Assembly (NCBI GenBank): GCA_902729315.2
Contig: LR746279.1
Span: 882,001-946,000 of the forward strand
DNA length: 64,000 nucleotides
Direction of reading: 5' to 3'
DNA from: Spirodela intermedia
Taxonomy: Eukaryota > Streptophyta > Magnoliopsida > Alismatales > Araceae
The position numbers and the translations under genes were made by a program. Positions 1-10,628 of the stretch are shown one piece after another (positions within the stretch are counted from its first letter, which is position 1; each line of letters starts with the position of its first letter). Below the pieces are notes generated by a model that saw only the letters and a program-made list of their open reading frames with translations, ran no database searches and was not told the DNA's origin.

Positions 1-64
1 AACAAGGGGTTACAGAGATTTCGAAGTTCTGACATGACCAATGGCTGCTGCTGCGTTGCTGCAG

Positions 65-196
65 GCCTCTTCACTCCGTCTACTCAGCTCGGGACTGGCT
101 CTGGTCGGCCTTCGTCTACACCGCCATGGTGGACTATCCTACTCCGGCCAACTTCATGAAACCCCTCCCCGCCTACCCCGTCAAAAAGGTTACCTG

Positions 197-247
<51 letters not shown>

Positions 248-419
248 ATTTTTCTGTGTACAGATGTGCAAGATCATCGATGGGTTGCCGGCGGGGATGG
301 ACAGGCTGAGCAAGGCCATTGCGGCGGCGAGCTTATACTACAACTACACTGGCTCTGCGAAATGCTTCCAGATTGAGAACGAGACCGACGCTCATGGTCT
401 CCACGGCTGGAGTTGGCAG

Positions 420-456
<37 letters not shown>

Positions 457-1769
457 TGGCGGTGGTGGGATGTGACGGGAGGAGGTCTCCTCTGCGCAGA
501 CCTGCACGGAGATGGTGATGCCGATGAGCTCATCCAACGGAAGCATGTTCCCGGCGTTTGCCTACGACTACGCGGAGTTCGCTGCCTCCTGCAACGGGAC
601 TTATGGGGTCTCGCCGAGGCCTCACTGGATCACCACCGAGTACGGCGGTGAGGTGGGCCACCCCTCTTCTCTCTCCTCTTCTCTCTTCTTGTCTCCTCGT
701 CTCTTCTTCTATCTCGTTCTGCTTCCGCATCTGGTTCCTGTGTGGGCAGAGGATCGAGAGGGTACTGAAGAGATTCGGGAGCAACATCGTCTTCTCCAAC
801 GGGATGAGGGATCCCTGGAGCAGAGGAGGGTGAGCCCACGCCCTTCTTCCCGGTCCTTCCTCTTCTCTCTCCTCCTTGACCTTCGGCTGGTCCTCTATGC
901 AGCGTCCTCAGGAATATCTCCGCCACCGTTGTCGCTCTCGTAACCGAGAAGGGTAACCTCTCTCTCCTCTCCTTCATCTCTCCTTCCTCTCGCTCTCTCT
1001 CTCTCTCTCTATCTATCTAACTCTCTCCTCTCCATCTGTCTATCTATCTAACTCTCTCCTCTCCATCTGTCTATCTCTCTATTTTTTTCTCTCATTCTTT
1101 CCCTCTATCTATATCTCTCTCTCTCTCTCTCGCTATCTGACTCTCTCCCGTCCATCATCTCTCTTTCTCCCTCTCTCCCTCTCTCCCTCTCTCCATCTCT
1201 CTCTTTCTCTCCCTCTATCTATATACCTATCTCTCTCTCTCTCTCTCTAACTCTCTATTTATCTCTCTGTCTCTCTCTGTCTCTCTATTTATTTCTCTCT
1301 AACTCTCTATTTCTCTCTGTGTCTCTGTCTCTCTATTTATCTCTCTTATCTCTCAATTTATATCTCTTTCTATCTATTTATCTATCCATTTCTCTCTCTC
1401 TCTCTATTTATCTCTTTCTCTCTCTCTCTCTATTTATCTCTTTCTCTCTCTCTCTTATCTATCTATTTATCTCTCTCTCTATCTATCTATTTATCTATCT
1501 CTCTCTCTCTTATCTATCTATTTATCTCTCTCTATCAGTCTATTTATCTCTCTCATCTATCTATTTATCTCTCTCTCTTTCTACCTATTTATCTCTCTCT
1601 CTCTCTCGCTGACTATTGATCGCGTATCTTTCTCTCTATATACGTGGCAGGGGCGCATCACGTGGACTTTCGATCCGCCACTGAAGGCGACCCGGAATGG
1701 CTGACTCAGTTAAGGAGCCAAGAAGTGGGAATCCTTCAGAAATGGATCGACGAGTACCGACTCGGGTGA
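65..1769 (+). CDS. Pro-X carboxypeptidase-like serine peptidase (family S28), 3' part
   Basis: C-terminal part of an S28 peptidase, a vacuolar/secretory enzyme that removes residues after proline. Exons read as 65-188, 264-419, 500-652, 750-829, 903-952 and 1651-1769, and all reading phases agree. Family hallmarks are AMVDYPTPANFMKPLPAYP, YYNYTGSAKCFQ, GWSWQTCTEMVMPMSSS, then FGSNIVFSNGMRDPWS, which carries the catalytic Asp, and EKGAHHVDFRS, which carries the catalytic His. The nucleophile Ser would lie upstream, outside the window. Bases 1-64 look like the end of an intron (acceptor CAG at 62-64). The gene ends with WIDEYRLG and TGA. Introns are unusually rich in CT repeats, and the last one (953-1650) is almost entirely compound microsatellite. 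Assignment to S28 is firm; which paralogue is not determinable. Confidence 0.93.
202..246 (+). repeat. (CT)n microsatellite in S28 gene intron
   Basis: Near-perfect CT dinucleotide run filling most of a 75-bp intron (189-263) between donor GTTACC and acceptor CAG. A similar run (about 423-453) fills the next intron, immediately after its GTCC donor. Confidence 0.95.
953..1650 (+). repeat. Compound CT/TATC microsatellite filling an intron
   Basis: About 700 bp of interrupted CTCT, TATC, TATTTATC and CCCTCT units forms the whole last intron of the S28 gene. It starts at donor GTAACC and ends at acceptor GGCAG. The sense strand is almost purely pyrimidine plus A, with very few G. Confidence 0.9.
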
Positions 1770-2128
1770 CCTGCCCGAGTTCTGACTCGGGCTCTCTCTC
1801 TCTCTCTATCCCTGTCTCTCTCTATCTCTCTATCTCACTGAATGGGAGTGTGAACGCATGTGTTGGGGAATAATTAAATGAAAATAAAAGGTAAAGCTAT
1901 AATAGAAAGACTGCTCGTCACCTAGGAAGGGGCGTTGACGAATCAGTCAGGATTGATTGATCCAGATAGATCCTCTTCATCGGGCTTTAAAAAACTGGGC
2001 CCAACTTTTATCTGGGCTTGCTATGGGCCTTAAAACGGGTCCACACTGGGCCCATCTTCCTTGCCACAGTCTGCCTCGTCCTTGCCGCGCACATTCCATC
2101 TCTCTCTCTCTCTCTCTCTCTCTTTCTC

Positions 2129-2470
2129 ATACGTCGGAAGTCCCCTTCGCCTGGACATTTCAACTCTCTCTCTCTCTCTCTCTCTCTCACTCTTTCTCTC
2201 ATAGGTCAGAGGTCCCATTCGCCTGGACTTTCAATGCTTCTCACTCTCTCTTTCTCTCCCCTACCCCATCTACCCCTTAGAGCCCTTTCCCGACGGAGTA
2301 AGATAAGACGGTGCCTGTGGGGGGTATCCGAGCCCAGCTCCAATATTCGTCGTTGCTCTCTCTCTCTCTCTCTCCTACACCATCTATCCCTTACAGCCCT
2401 CTGCCGATGGAATCAGATAAGACGCCTGTTGGGGAACCGAACCCAGCTTCCAATATACTTCGCTGCTCTC
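2129..2470 (+). repeat. Two degenerate tandem pairs separated by CT tracts
   Basis: Spacer a (2129-2163) and spacer b (2201-2235) share the GTCCC-TTCGCCTGGAC core. Spacers c (2261-2356) and d (2374-2470) are about 97 bp each and align along their length, sharing AGATAAGACG and the CAATAT-TTCG-TGCTCTC end. Each unit is bounded by (CT)n. Confidence 0.75.
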
Positions 2471-2546
2471 TTTCTACCCTTCTCCCTCTCTCTCTCTAAA
2501 GTTGACCTCTCCCTATCTCTCTCTCTCTCTCTCTCTTTCCTCCCTT

Positions 2547-2582
<36 letters not shown>

Positions 2583-2931
2583 AAAGCCACGCCGCATCGC
2601 CCTCACATGGTTTCTATCAGATCTAATCTACCGTCGGCGTCGTCCCTTGGTCTCAGGAGAGGATCGCGAACCGACATGGTCCGGCTACAATCGTCGTCAT
2701 CATCACCCGTTGGGTTCCGATCGGCTGGTCCGGATTTCTCGTCGCCCACAGCGTTCACGGTGACTTCTGTAGGCCAGGTCAACCGCTTCCCCTTTACCAT
2801 ATGGATATAGAGATAGAGAGGGAGACTTTTCCACCATTTCATCAAAATAGATGATGATCTTCTTGATGGCGTGTACCTAATGGTGGGCCATTGCCCTACG
2901 ACTTTGTGGGTTTTGTCAACCCCTCCCCTTT

Positions 2932-2974
<43 letters not shown>

Positions 2975-3675
2975 GAAAGAGAGTTGTAGAGAGTGAGGAG
3001 ATATTTCCAACATGTTCCTCGAGATGGACATTGATTATCTTCTTGCTGACGTGGATCAGATGGTGGACCGTAACTAGACGACTACTTTTACAATAAATGG
3101 GGATAAATTGATATTCTAGATTCTATCGAGGATATATGCGTAATTATTACGGTGGGTGCGTGACGCCGCCCCTGGTGCCGTCAGCCGGCATCTCCACCGC
3201 CACCGCCCAGCCACGTGGTGATGTGGAGAGGACAGGACAGCGAGCTGGTAAGATCGCTGCCGTTCATCGTGCATCTGTTCGTCGTGGAAGTAGATCTCGT
3301 AAATAAAGAGAGATTGAGGGTTTCTCTCAGCGTTGACTTGGACTTTTAGTGTGGCACGCTGACGATGGACCCCAGCCAATATAACAAAAGGAATTCGACG
3401 GCCGTGATTGGCCAGATTCCCGATTCCGGGCCCACCCACCCTCCTATACCCCCTTTTCCACAGCAGGAAGGGCAGATCCGTGTTCTTCTTCCTCACCATC
3501 TGGTCAATAACCCATACTCTCTCTCTCTCTCTCTCTCTCTGGAGATGAAGAAGTCCCAGGAGGTTCCTAAATAAGGGAATTTCTCATAGTTTTGGTTTAA
3601 TCTTGGATCCCCTCAGAGCAAAATCTTCAGAATTGGAGAGCGTCTTCCAGGAACCTTCTTTCCCCAGGAATTGCT

Positions 3676-3679
<4 letters not shown>

Positions 3680-3743
<64 letters not shown>

Positions 3744-3756
3744 CTATATCTCTCTA
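3680..3756 (+). repeat. (CT)n tract in CBP60 5' leader
   Basis: A long CT run ends 12 bp before the chosen CBP60 start codon, so it is probably transcribed as part of the 5' untranslated leader. Confidence 0.85.
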
Positions 3757-3768
3757 GGGGGGTAGGAT

Positions 3769-4442
3769 ATGATGGAGAAGCACGGTTTGAAAGGGAGAGG
3801 AGAGAAGAGAGAATGGGAGGAGGAGATCGTTGCGGTGGAGTCCAACAAGAGGCAGAAGAAGGTCCCCGCCCTCGCCAGGTTTGATTTCTCCCTCGTTCTC
3901 CCCTGTTTCTCTAGTAAATTATCTCCTTCTTCTCTCTTCTTGGCCGGATTTTGATGGGTTAGAACTCTTGTTCTCTCTCCTGCCCTACACAGTGTGATCG
4001 TAGAAGCTATGAAGCTGGATAGCCTCCAGAGGTTCTGCTCCACCCTGGAGCCTCTTCTCCGCCGGATTGTAAGTCGCTCTAAACCTCCACCGAAACCCAC
4101 CCCTCTCTCTCTCATCTCTCTCTCTCTCTATATATCTATCTATCTATCTCTCTTATATGAGTTATTGGACCCTCTTTTCTCAGTGTAGAGAGAGAGAGAG
4201 AGAGAGACTCAATCCGCGCCGTTCTTGATGAGGAAAAATACTATTTTGACGAACTAAATTCCAAATTTCCTCTTCTTCTTTCTTTTAAGTGGAGTATTTA
4301 TTTCTTCTCCATCTGAATCGAATCGAGTCATACGCGTGCTCTCTCATTCAAGTGCGCATTTCCGTGGATGAACAGGTCAGCGAAGAGGTGGAGCGCGCTA
4401 TTGCAAAGATAGGCGCTGCAAAGCTCACATCAAGGTCCGGTG

Positions 4443-4498
<56 letters not shown>

Positions 4499-6235
4499 TT
4501 ATCTTATATTATGTCAATATTATATAAAGAAGGGTTTTTTATTGTGCCTATAAAAAAATTAAACGATGGATAATTTTCTGTATGTTTTGATGTTCCGTAC
4601 GGGTCTCGATGAATTATTTTGGTTTTTATTATTCGGAGTATTTGTTGCTTGTCAGAATCTATTGAGATTACCAATTCACATTGTGATTATATAATATCAA
4701 TAAACCCCCATTAGACCGATTTTAAATTGCTCTAAAAGATTGGGCCTCGAGAGGTTGATATTCATCGGTTTTTTATTATTTGGGGTATTTATTTTCGGAT
4801 CGCATTTTTTTAACGAATAATTAATCGATTTTTTTTTGGAAAACTGAGGGAAATTAGAGATTCTATCACACCCATTTTGCCAGATGTTCTACGCAAAAAG
4901 CATCCAGAAATGGAAAATTATCCGATAAACTTCCTAAAATGGTTAGATATTCATCGAAAGGCATTATGAAATGGTCGATTTTCCGAGAAAAATGCCCCTG
5001 AAAAACGAAGTTTCGCTGTATTTATTCAATCAGTAGGAGAAATTGTTTAAATGAATTAGCTGATTTTATCTGACTGACCTGAAAAATAATTCGATTTTTA
5101 TAAGGAAATGTAGACGATTGCTTCAAACCCATTTGCTTGAATGGTTAGATTTCCTATAAAAGTACCCGCAGAGCTGAAAAAGGTCAACCCATTTGCAAAA
5201 TGTCACCATTTTACTTGAAAAAATATGCTAAAAATGCCCGTTGACAAAAGTTTCCGATTCTCGTCTAATAAATTCAGATGATTGCGACAAGAAAAAACGC
5301 CGATCTCGCCAAACCCAATGCACAAACATTTCAATCTTTCTCTCGAAAACAAATATTCATCCTAGTTCCTACTTCTGATGATATCCTACGAGTCTCCCGT
5401 TCTCACCCGGCTTCCTCGATCAGTCTGCATCAGTAGGGATGAATGTACTCTCTCTCTCTCTCTCTCTCTGTGCTCATTGGGGCCATGATGATCCATGCAG
5501 ATCTTCGCCGGCGAGAATCGAAGGTTCCGGCGCGAGGAACCTCCGTCTGCGCTTCTCCTCGAGGATGCCTCGCCACCTCTTCACGGGGGGGAAGGTGGAG
5601 GGAGACCAGGGCCTGGCCATCCACGTGGTCCTCCAGGACGCCGATACCGGCGCAGTCGTCTCCACGGGGCCGGAGTCAACGGCGAAGCTCACCGTCGTCG
5701 TCCTCCAGGGGGACTTCACCGGGGAGGACGACGAGAACTGGACGGCGGAGCACTTCGAGAGCTTCGAAGTGAAGGAGAGGGAAGGAAAACGGCCGCTCCT
5801 CACCGGCGAGTTGCAGGTGGCCTTGAAAGCCGGCGTCGGAACCCTAGGAGAGTTCACCTTCACCGATAACTCGAGCTGGATCAAGAGCAGGAAGTTCCGG
5901 CTCGGGGCCAAAGTCGCCGGCGGCGGCGTTCGGATCCGGGAGGCCACGTCCGAGGCCTTCGCCGTGAAGGATCACAGAGGAGCGTGTAAGTTAATGGCGG
6001 GAGTGATCGTCATTCTGTCGTTTATTGGGAGTTTGGAGCTCTAATTGATCTGTAAATATGATCGCAGTGTACAAGAAGCACTACCCGCCGGCTCTGCACG
6101 ACGAAGTGTGGAGGCTGAACAAGATTGCCAAGGACGGCGCGCTTCACAAGAAGCTGATCGACGCCCGGATTTACACCGTTGAGGACTTCCTCCGTCTTCT
6201 CGTCAGGGATTCCCACAAGCTGAGGACTGTAAGCA

Positions 6236-6277
<42 letters not shown>

Positions 6278-7062
6278 CCTCCTCACCAAAAGCTCCGGCT
6301 GTGAAGCAGATCCTGGGCAGCGGGATGTCGCAGAAGATGTGGGAGAACATGGTGGAGCACGCCAAGACCTGCGTCCTCAGCGGCAAGCACTACGTCTACT
6401 ACGCCGACGGCTCTGGCTGCCCCGGCGTCGTCTTCAACCACATCTGCGAGCTCCAGGGCCTCATCACCGGCGGCCAGTTCCTCCCCATCGACTCCCTCAC
6501 CGACGCCCAGAAGGTCTCCGTTGACCACCTCGTCAAACGGGCCTACGACAACTGGCACCTCGTCGTCGAGTACGACGGCCACGTCCTCGTCAACTCCATC
6601 AACCCCCCCAACACCACCCAGAGGTCAATGTTCAGCCCTCCCGGGGGGGAGGACCCCTTCCTGTACGGGGCCGCCGGCGGCGCCTCCCCCTCGCAGGCCG
6701 CGGGGCTGGCTCTTGCGCCGCCGCAGACGGCGGCGCAAGGCTATGGCGAGGAATATGAGGACTTCATCTCGGAGGAGGAGATTCGGATGAGGACCTCGGA
6801 GATACTCGACAACGACGATGTGCAGAACCTGTTGAGCTCCTTTACCATGGAAGACGGTGGGTATCATTCCTACGAGGACGAATCCGTGGAAGAGGCGCAG
6901 GAAGAGGGGGGAGAAGGAGGAGGAGGAGGAGGAGTGATAGGGAGGAAGGGCAGCGGCAGGAGGGTGTTGGGGTGGCTCAAGCTCAAGGCGGCCTTCAGAT
7001 GGGTGATCTTCGTCAGGAAGACGGCCGCCGCCAAGAGAGCTCGCCTCGAGGAGCTAGACTGA
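3769..7062 (+). CDS. CBP60: CALMODULIN-BINDING PROTEIN 60 (CBP60) family transcription factor
   Basis: Plant-specific nuclear DNA-binding protein of the CBP60 family, whose members regulate defence and salicylate genes. Exons 3769-3878, 3993-4068, 4376-4434, 5501-5985, 6068-6228 and 6310-7062 join in phase to 547 aa. Diagnostic segments are a basic N terminus (ESNKRQKK), [36 protein letters not shown], then the CBP60 core (about 85-295) with [38 protein letters not shown] and [20 protein letters not shown]. The last 30 residues form a Trp-containing basic amphipathic stretch ([17 protein letters not shown]), matching the C-terminal calmodulin-binding site of the CBP60A-F type and unlike the N-terminal site of CBP60g. 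The second half of the protein is a single 753-bp exon with low-complexity Ala/Gly and Glu/Gly stretches. Start chosen at the first of two adjacent ATGs after the CT leader. Confidence 0.95.
4444..4496 (+). repeat. (CT)n microsatellite at start of CBP60 intron 3
   Basis: About 53 bp of CT begins 9 bp after the GT donor at 4435. The rest of this 1.07-kb intron (4497-5500) is AT-rich with no recognised element; a shorter CT run at about 5449-5469 lies near the acceptor. Confidence 0.9.
6239..6273 (+). repeat. (CT)n microsatellite in an 81-bp CBP60 intron
   Basis: CT run beginning 10 bp after the GTAAGC donor in intron 6229-6309, forming nearly half the intron and possibly acting as its polypyrimidine tract. 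Confidence 0.9.
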
Positions 7063-7884
7063 TTCCTCTCTCTCCCTCTCTCTCTCCCCTGTCTCTCTCT
7101 CTCTACCTCTGTCTTCTGGATGGCTTGCGGTGTGAGATAGTTAGGGCATGTACAGGGAAAAAATAGAACCCCCTCTGTATTCATTACGTGCTGTTTTATA
7201 GCGTGGTTGCGCTAAGCATAGATTCTTGCTTACAATTTGATAGAATAATCCCATATTTTTTTGTTTAAAATAATAAATTAAACTAAATTAAAAATCAATA
7301 ATTAAAAAATAATTAAAAATGCGGGTATAGCTTTTGCATGGTCCATGTCCGGTAAAAGGTGGTGGGTCTTAGCAAGTCGAGAGGTAGATTATATATATTT
7401 TTTCTATTTTATTTTTAAAAGGAAAAATATTAGTTTCCAAAACGAGAATAATAGATAAAATATGCATAAATAGAACAATCGGATAGCCAAGCAGGGTCTT
7501 CTCCCTCCGATTAATGGGATTCCGGATTCGGATACGAAGCGGGTCAGATGGGCCCGGGATTTCAAGAAGCTCAACTTAGTGTTCCTGAGAACGGAAGCCG
7601 GATTGGAAATTGATCCTCGGAAACGCTTCTTGGAATCGATTTTGGTTAACACTGCTGGGATGCTTCCGGTTATATAGAAATAAAAAAATACGTTTATTGT
7701 TATTATTATTAATTTTTAAAGTGTACGCAGAATCGGACGGCCCAAGTTATGACAGAGTAGCCAGAGAGAGAGAGAGATGGGCTTACAGCTTGTGAGGCCC
7801 ATTTTTCAGAGTTACTATCTAGAGAGAGAGCAGCAGCAGCTTTTACGGATATCCAACGATTAAATGGCGTACCACATTAAAAAG

Positions 7885-7959
<75 letters not shown>

Positions 7960-8309
7960 AACTTCCGTCATATAAGGCGAGTAAGGCGTCTGGTTAATGT
8001 GTTTTGATTCCTCTTTCCATACTTTGGAAGTGATCAAGATCTACGTTGACCTACTTCGTACCGTCGTAATAGGTTCCTAGTTAACCTTCCACATTCAGAG
8101 TTTGCTGTCTCCTCCCTCTGGATAACCGAAGTCGAGAGAGAGAGAGAGGGAGAGAGAGAGAGAAAGAGAGAAAGCTCTGCAGTTCGCTGAGAGTCGAGAT
8201 CTGATATGAATAGGAAGAGAAGATGGTAGAGTTCTATACAACATAAATGTTGATGAGAGAGAAATCCGAAGAAAATAAAGCGGAGAAGGAGCGAGAATCG
8301 TCTCTCTCT
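7063..8309. other. Intergenic region between convergent CBP60 and C2H2 genes
   Basis: This holds the 3' untranslated regions of both convergent genes, AT-rich sequence at 7250-7450, and a long (GA)n tract at about 7893-7958. Shorter GA runs lie near 8133-8170. No gene is supported here. Confidence 0.6.
7893..7958 (+). repeat. (GA)n microsatellite
   Basis: About 66 bp of uninterrupted GA, preceded by GATA-type units, in the intergenic space downstream of CBP60. Confidence 0.95.
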
Positions 8310-8957
8310 CTAGAGCCTGAGCGTCAAGTCGATCTTCTTCACCTCCTCCTGCCCCGGTTTGACGCCACTCGCCGCGTCAACTCGATCATCCCCCCACCAG
8401 TAGCTTCCCGCGCGGAGAGATCCCTCGAACGCCGCCGCCGCCGCCGCCGCCGTGCGAACCCTCGAAGGGGCCGACGAGGCGGCGCCGCCACCGACGTTGA
8501 GCTCCTCCGCCATGGCGGACTGCCTCACGGCGAGCGATCCCTGCCAGCGTTGACCTCCGTAGAGCAAGCCCGCCGCCGCCGACTCGGACCATTGGGACTT
8601 TTGGAAGCCGAGGGCAAAGCCCCCGCGAAACGGCGGCGACCAGGAGCTCGTCAACGGCGCCGCCGCTATGTATCCGGCAACGGGGCCGCTGCCGGTGCCG
8701 CGGTGGCCGCGCTTGGCGAGGGTGCGCTCCCTCTTATGGGCATTCTGGTGGCCTCCGAGAGCCTGGGAGCTGTAGAACTTCCTCTGGCAGTAAAGGCACG
8801 GGAAGAGACGGGCCTCAGGGACTGGGAGCGCCGCCGTCATCTCGGCAAGCTCCGGGGAGGGCCTCTTCTCCGATGACTCCTCCTCCAGGCCGCAGAGAAG
8901 GTCGAGCTCCACCGCCATATCTCCGCCGCTTGCTCCGACAGCTTCAGCCGGGTTCAT
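8310..8957 (-). CDS. Single C2H2 zinc-finger protein with C-terminal EAR repression motif
   Basis: Intronless 215-aa protein of the plant one-finger C2H2 class (ZFP1/3/4/7-like). The finger is [21 protein letters not shown], with zinc ligands Cys54, Cys57, His70 and His74, spacing C-x2-C-x12-H-x3-H, and the plant-specific QALGGH DNA-contact motif. It is followed by basic [10 protein letters not shown]. The C terminus ends in DLTLRL, a classic EAR motif that recruits TOPLESS-type corepressors, so the protein is probably a nuclear repressor. A second acidic/leucine segment ([11 protein letters not shown]) lies near the N terminus. An alanine run around residues 165-175 is encoded by a GCC trinucleotide repeat (about 8430-8452 on the plus strand). 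Start chosen at the first in-frame Met; Met14 is an alternative. The exact paralogue is not resolvable. Confidence 0.93.
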   Translation of the reverse strand: MNPAEAVGASGGDMAVELDLLCGLEEESSEKRPSPELAEMTAALPVPEARLFPCLYCQRKFYSSQALGGHQNAHKRERTLAKRGHRGTGSGPVAGYIAAAPLTSSWSPPFRGGFALGFQKSQWSESAAAGLLYGGQRWQGSLAVRQSAMAEELNVGGGAASSAPSRVRTAAAAAAAFEGSLRAGSYWWGDDRVDAASGVKPGQEEVKKIDLTLRL

Positions 8958-9138
8958 GGTGCAGGCTCGTCTTCCTCACGTGTGGACGATCGAAGAGGTA
9001 TAAATAGAGAGAGGAATGGGAAATTAATGGCGGCAGCCAAATATGGAATGGTGCACTGTCTTTGTCTACTGTTACACGAAGGAGAAGCCCATAGGTCCTC
9101 TTCCAGGAAGAAGCTAACCAGGAAACCCTGGCGAAAAG

Positions 9139-9172
<34 letters not shown>

Positions 9173-9366
9173 TTGCAGAGATATCTACTGCGGAAGAGCC
9201 ATGCACATCGTATCCCCTACCCTCTTAAGAATTAGTCGTAATTTCGCTCCCTCGACGCCGTCTGAGGCAGATCCCGCCACGCTGCACATTCAAGTCCATT
9301 CATGGGGAATTAATTGATTGAGGCTTCTTTCCTCTTGCACGTTCGATAAGATATATCCAAGTGAGC

Positions 9367-9410
<44 letters not shown>

Positions 9411-9919
9411 TTGAATGGGCGGATGTCTCGTATGTGTTCAAGGGGGGGGATGATGGATACTTCATGCACAATGAAAAATTAATACAGCTACTATAATTAC
9501 TGCCTTTTATTTTATTAAAAATAATAAAATGAAAGAATATTAAAAAAAAAGGCACGGCTGATATTTCCTTATTTATTTCATATAATTAAAACTCAATAAA
9601 AAACGGCAGAAAATATTTTAATCTGAGAATGACTTCGAAGAAAAATGTAAAAATTATTTCCTACAAATTGGCTTTTTTAGTGTGAGATTGGACGTAGTTT
9701 ACGAATGGGAAGGAGCTCGTCCAACAACGATCGAATGCTGGTTGCCATTTAAGGGTTTGGATGGGCTCATTCAACCGATACCATCTGGCCTTCATTGAGA
9801 CGAAGGCGGAGAAAAACTGTGCTTGATTTGCCCACAGAATAATATAAATTATCATCTTATATCCGTGTACGTGGAAGCCTAAAGCCCATTATCCTGCCGT
9901 ATGAACTTTTTCTACGAGC

Positions 9920-9961
<42 letters not shown>

Positions 9962-10628
9962 GGGTGATGACAGCCTCTTAGGGAGCGGAAGATGTGTGCA
10001 TAGATTGATTGATTGGTAGATGAATGATAGCTAGAGAGAGAGAGAGAGAGGCCACAGCCTGATAGTCGAAGAGGGGGGATGCCATTATGCCATTTTCTCC
10101 CCATAATTAGCAAGAAGAGGATGCTTTCCAGCCTTCAACGCAGACATGAATCGTGTCTGCCGAAGAAGGCCCATATAATCTCACTCTAAAATCTGCCCTC
10201 TCTTGAGGATCTTCTCTCATCAAACCAAGATATAAACGTAGATTCTGTCACCCTTTGTTAACATGAGAAATTAATTTCTCCCCTCTTTAGGAGGAAAAAT
10301 AAATAAATTCGGCCTTTATATGCTTAATCTTCTCATTAATGCGAAACTAGAGTGAGGAGCATATGATCAATCTCATTCATTCATCATCCAAATCGTTCCT
10401 GAAGCATAAGCGTATCCCCCGGCGAATCCACCCACTTATACACCACAACGTGTAGAAGCCAGTTCAGAGACACAACAATCATACCATTTATAGATATTTA
10501 GATTACAAAATGAATGTGCAGAGATACCGAGGAAGGCGGACCCATTTTCTAAATACGGCGTGTTTCTTCCTCGCTTGAAAATGGCGGCGGCGCCTTTGTT
10601 TTTTTTTCCTCCACTTTTTTTTTTTTTT
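8958..10628. other. Intergenic: C2H2 promoter to GOS1 SNARE 3' end
   Basis: Contains the C2H2 gene promoter, CT tracts at 9141-9169 and 9922-9961, a GA tract at 9367-9408, and AT-rich sequence. A T/A-rich segment at 10600-10630 abuts the SNARE stop codon. No gene is supported. Confidence 0.55.

Larger units (their letters stand above)
1770..3768. other. Intergenic: S28 3' end to CBP60 start, microsatellites and degenerate duplications
   Basis: No gene is supported. Possible polyadenylation signals (AAATAAAA-like) lie near 1875-1890. Four spacer blocks between CT tracts at 2129-2470 are two degenerate tandem pairs. A GA tract occupies 2932-2983. The last part is the CBP60 promoter and leader; a W-box-like TTGACT sits at 3333-3338. 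Confidence 0.6.

Noticed and set aside
1319..1612. Ser/Leu/Tyr-rich open frame at 1319-1612
   Set aside because: Direct translation of CT/TATC microsatellite within an intron.
3116..3499. Minus-strand open frame upstream of CBP60
   Set aside because: Lies in the promoter on the opposite strand, with no recognisable family, splice structure or codon bias.
8247..8876. Open frame on the plus strand through the C2H2 gene
   Set aside because: Arg/Ala-rich antisense shadow of the zinc-finger coding sequence; no family similarity.
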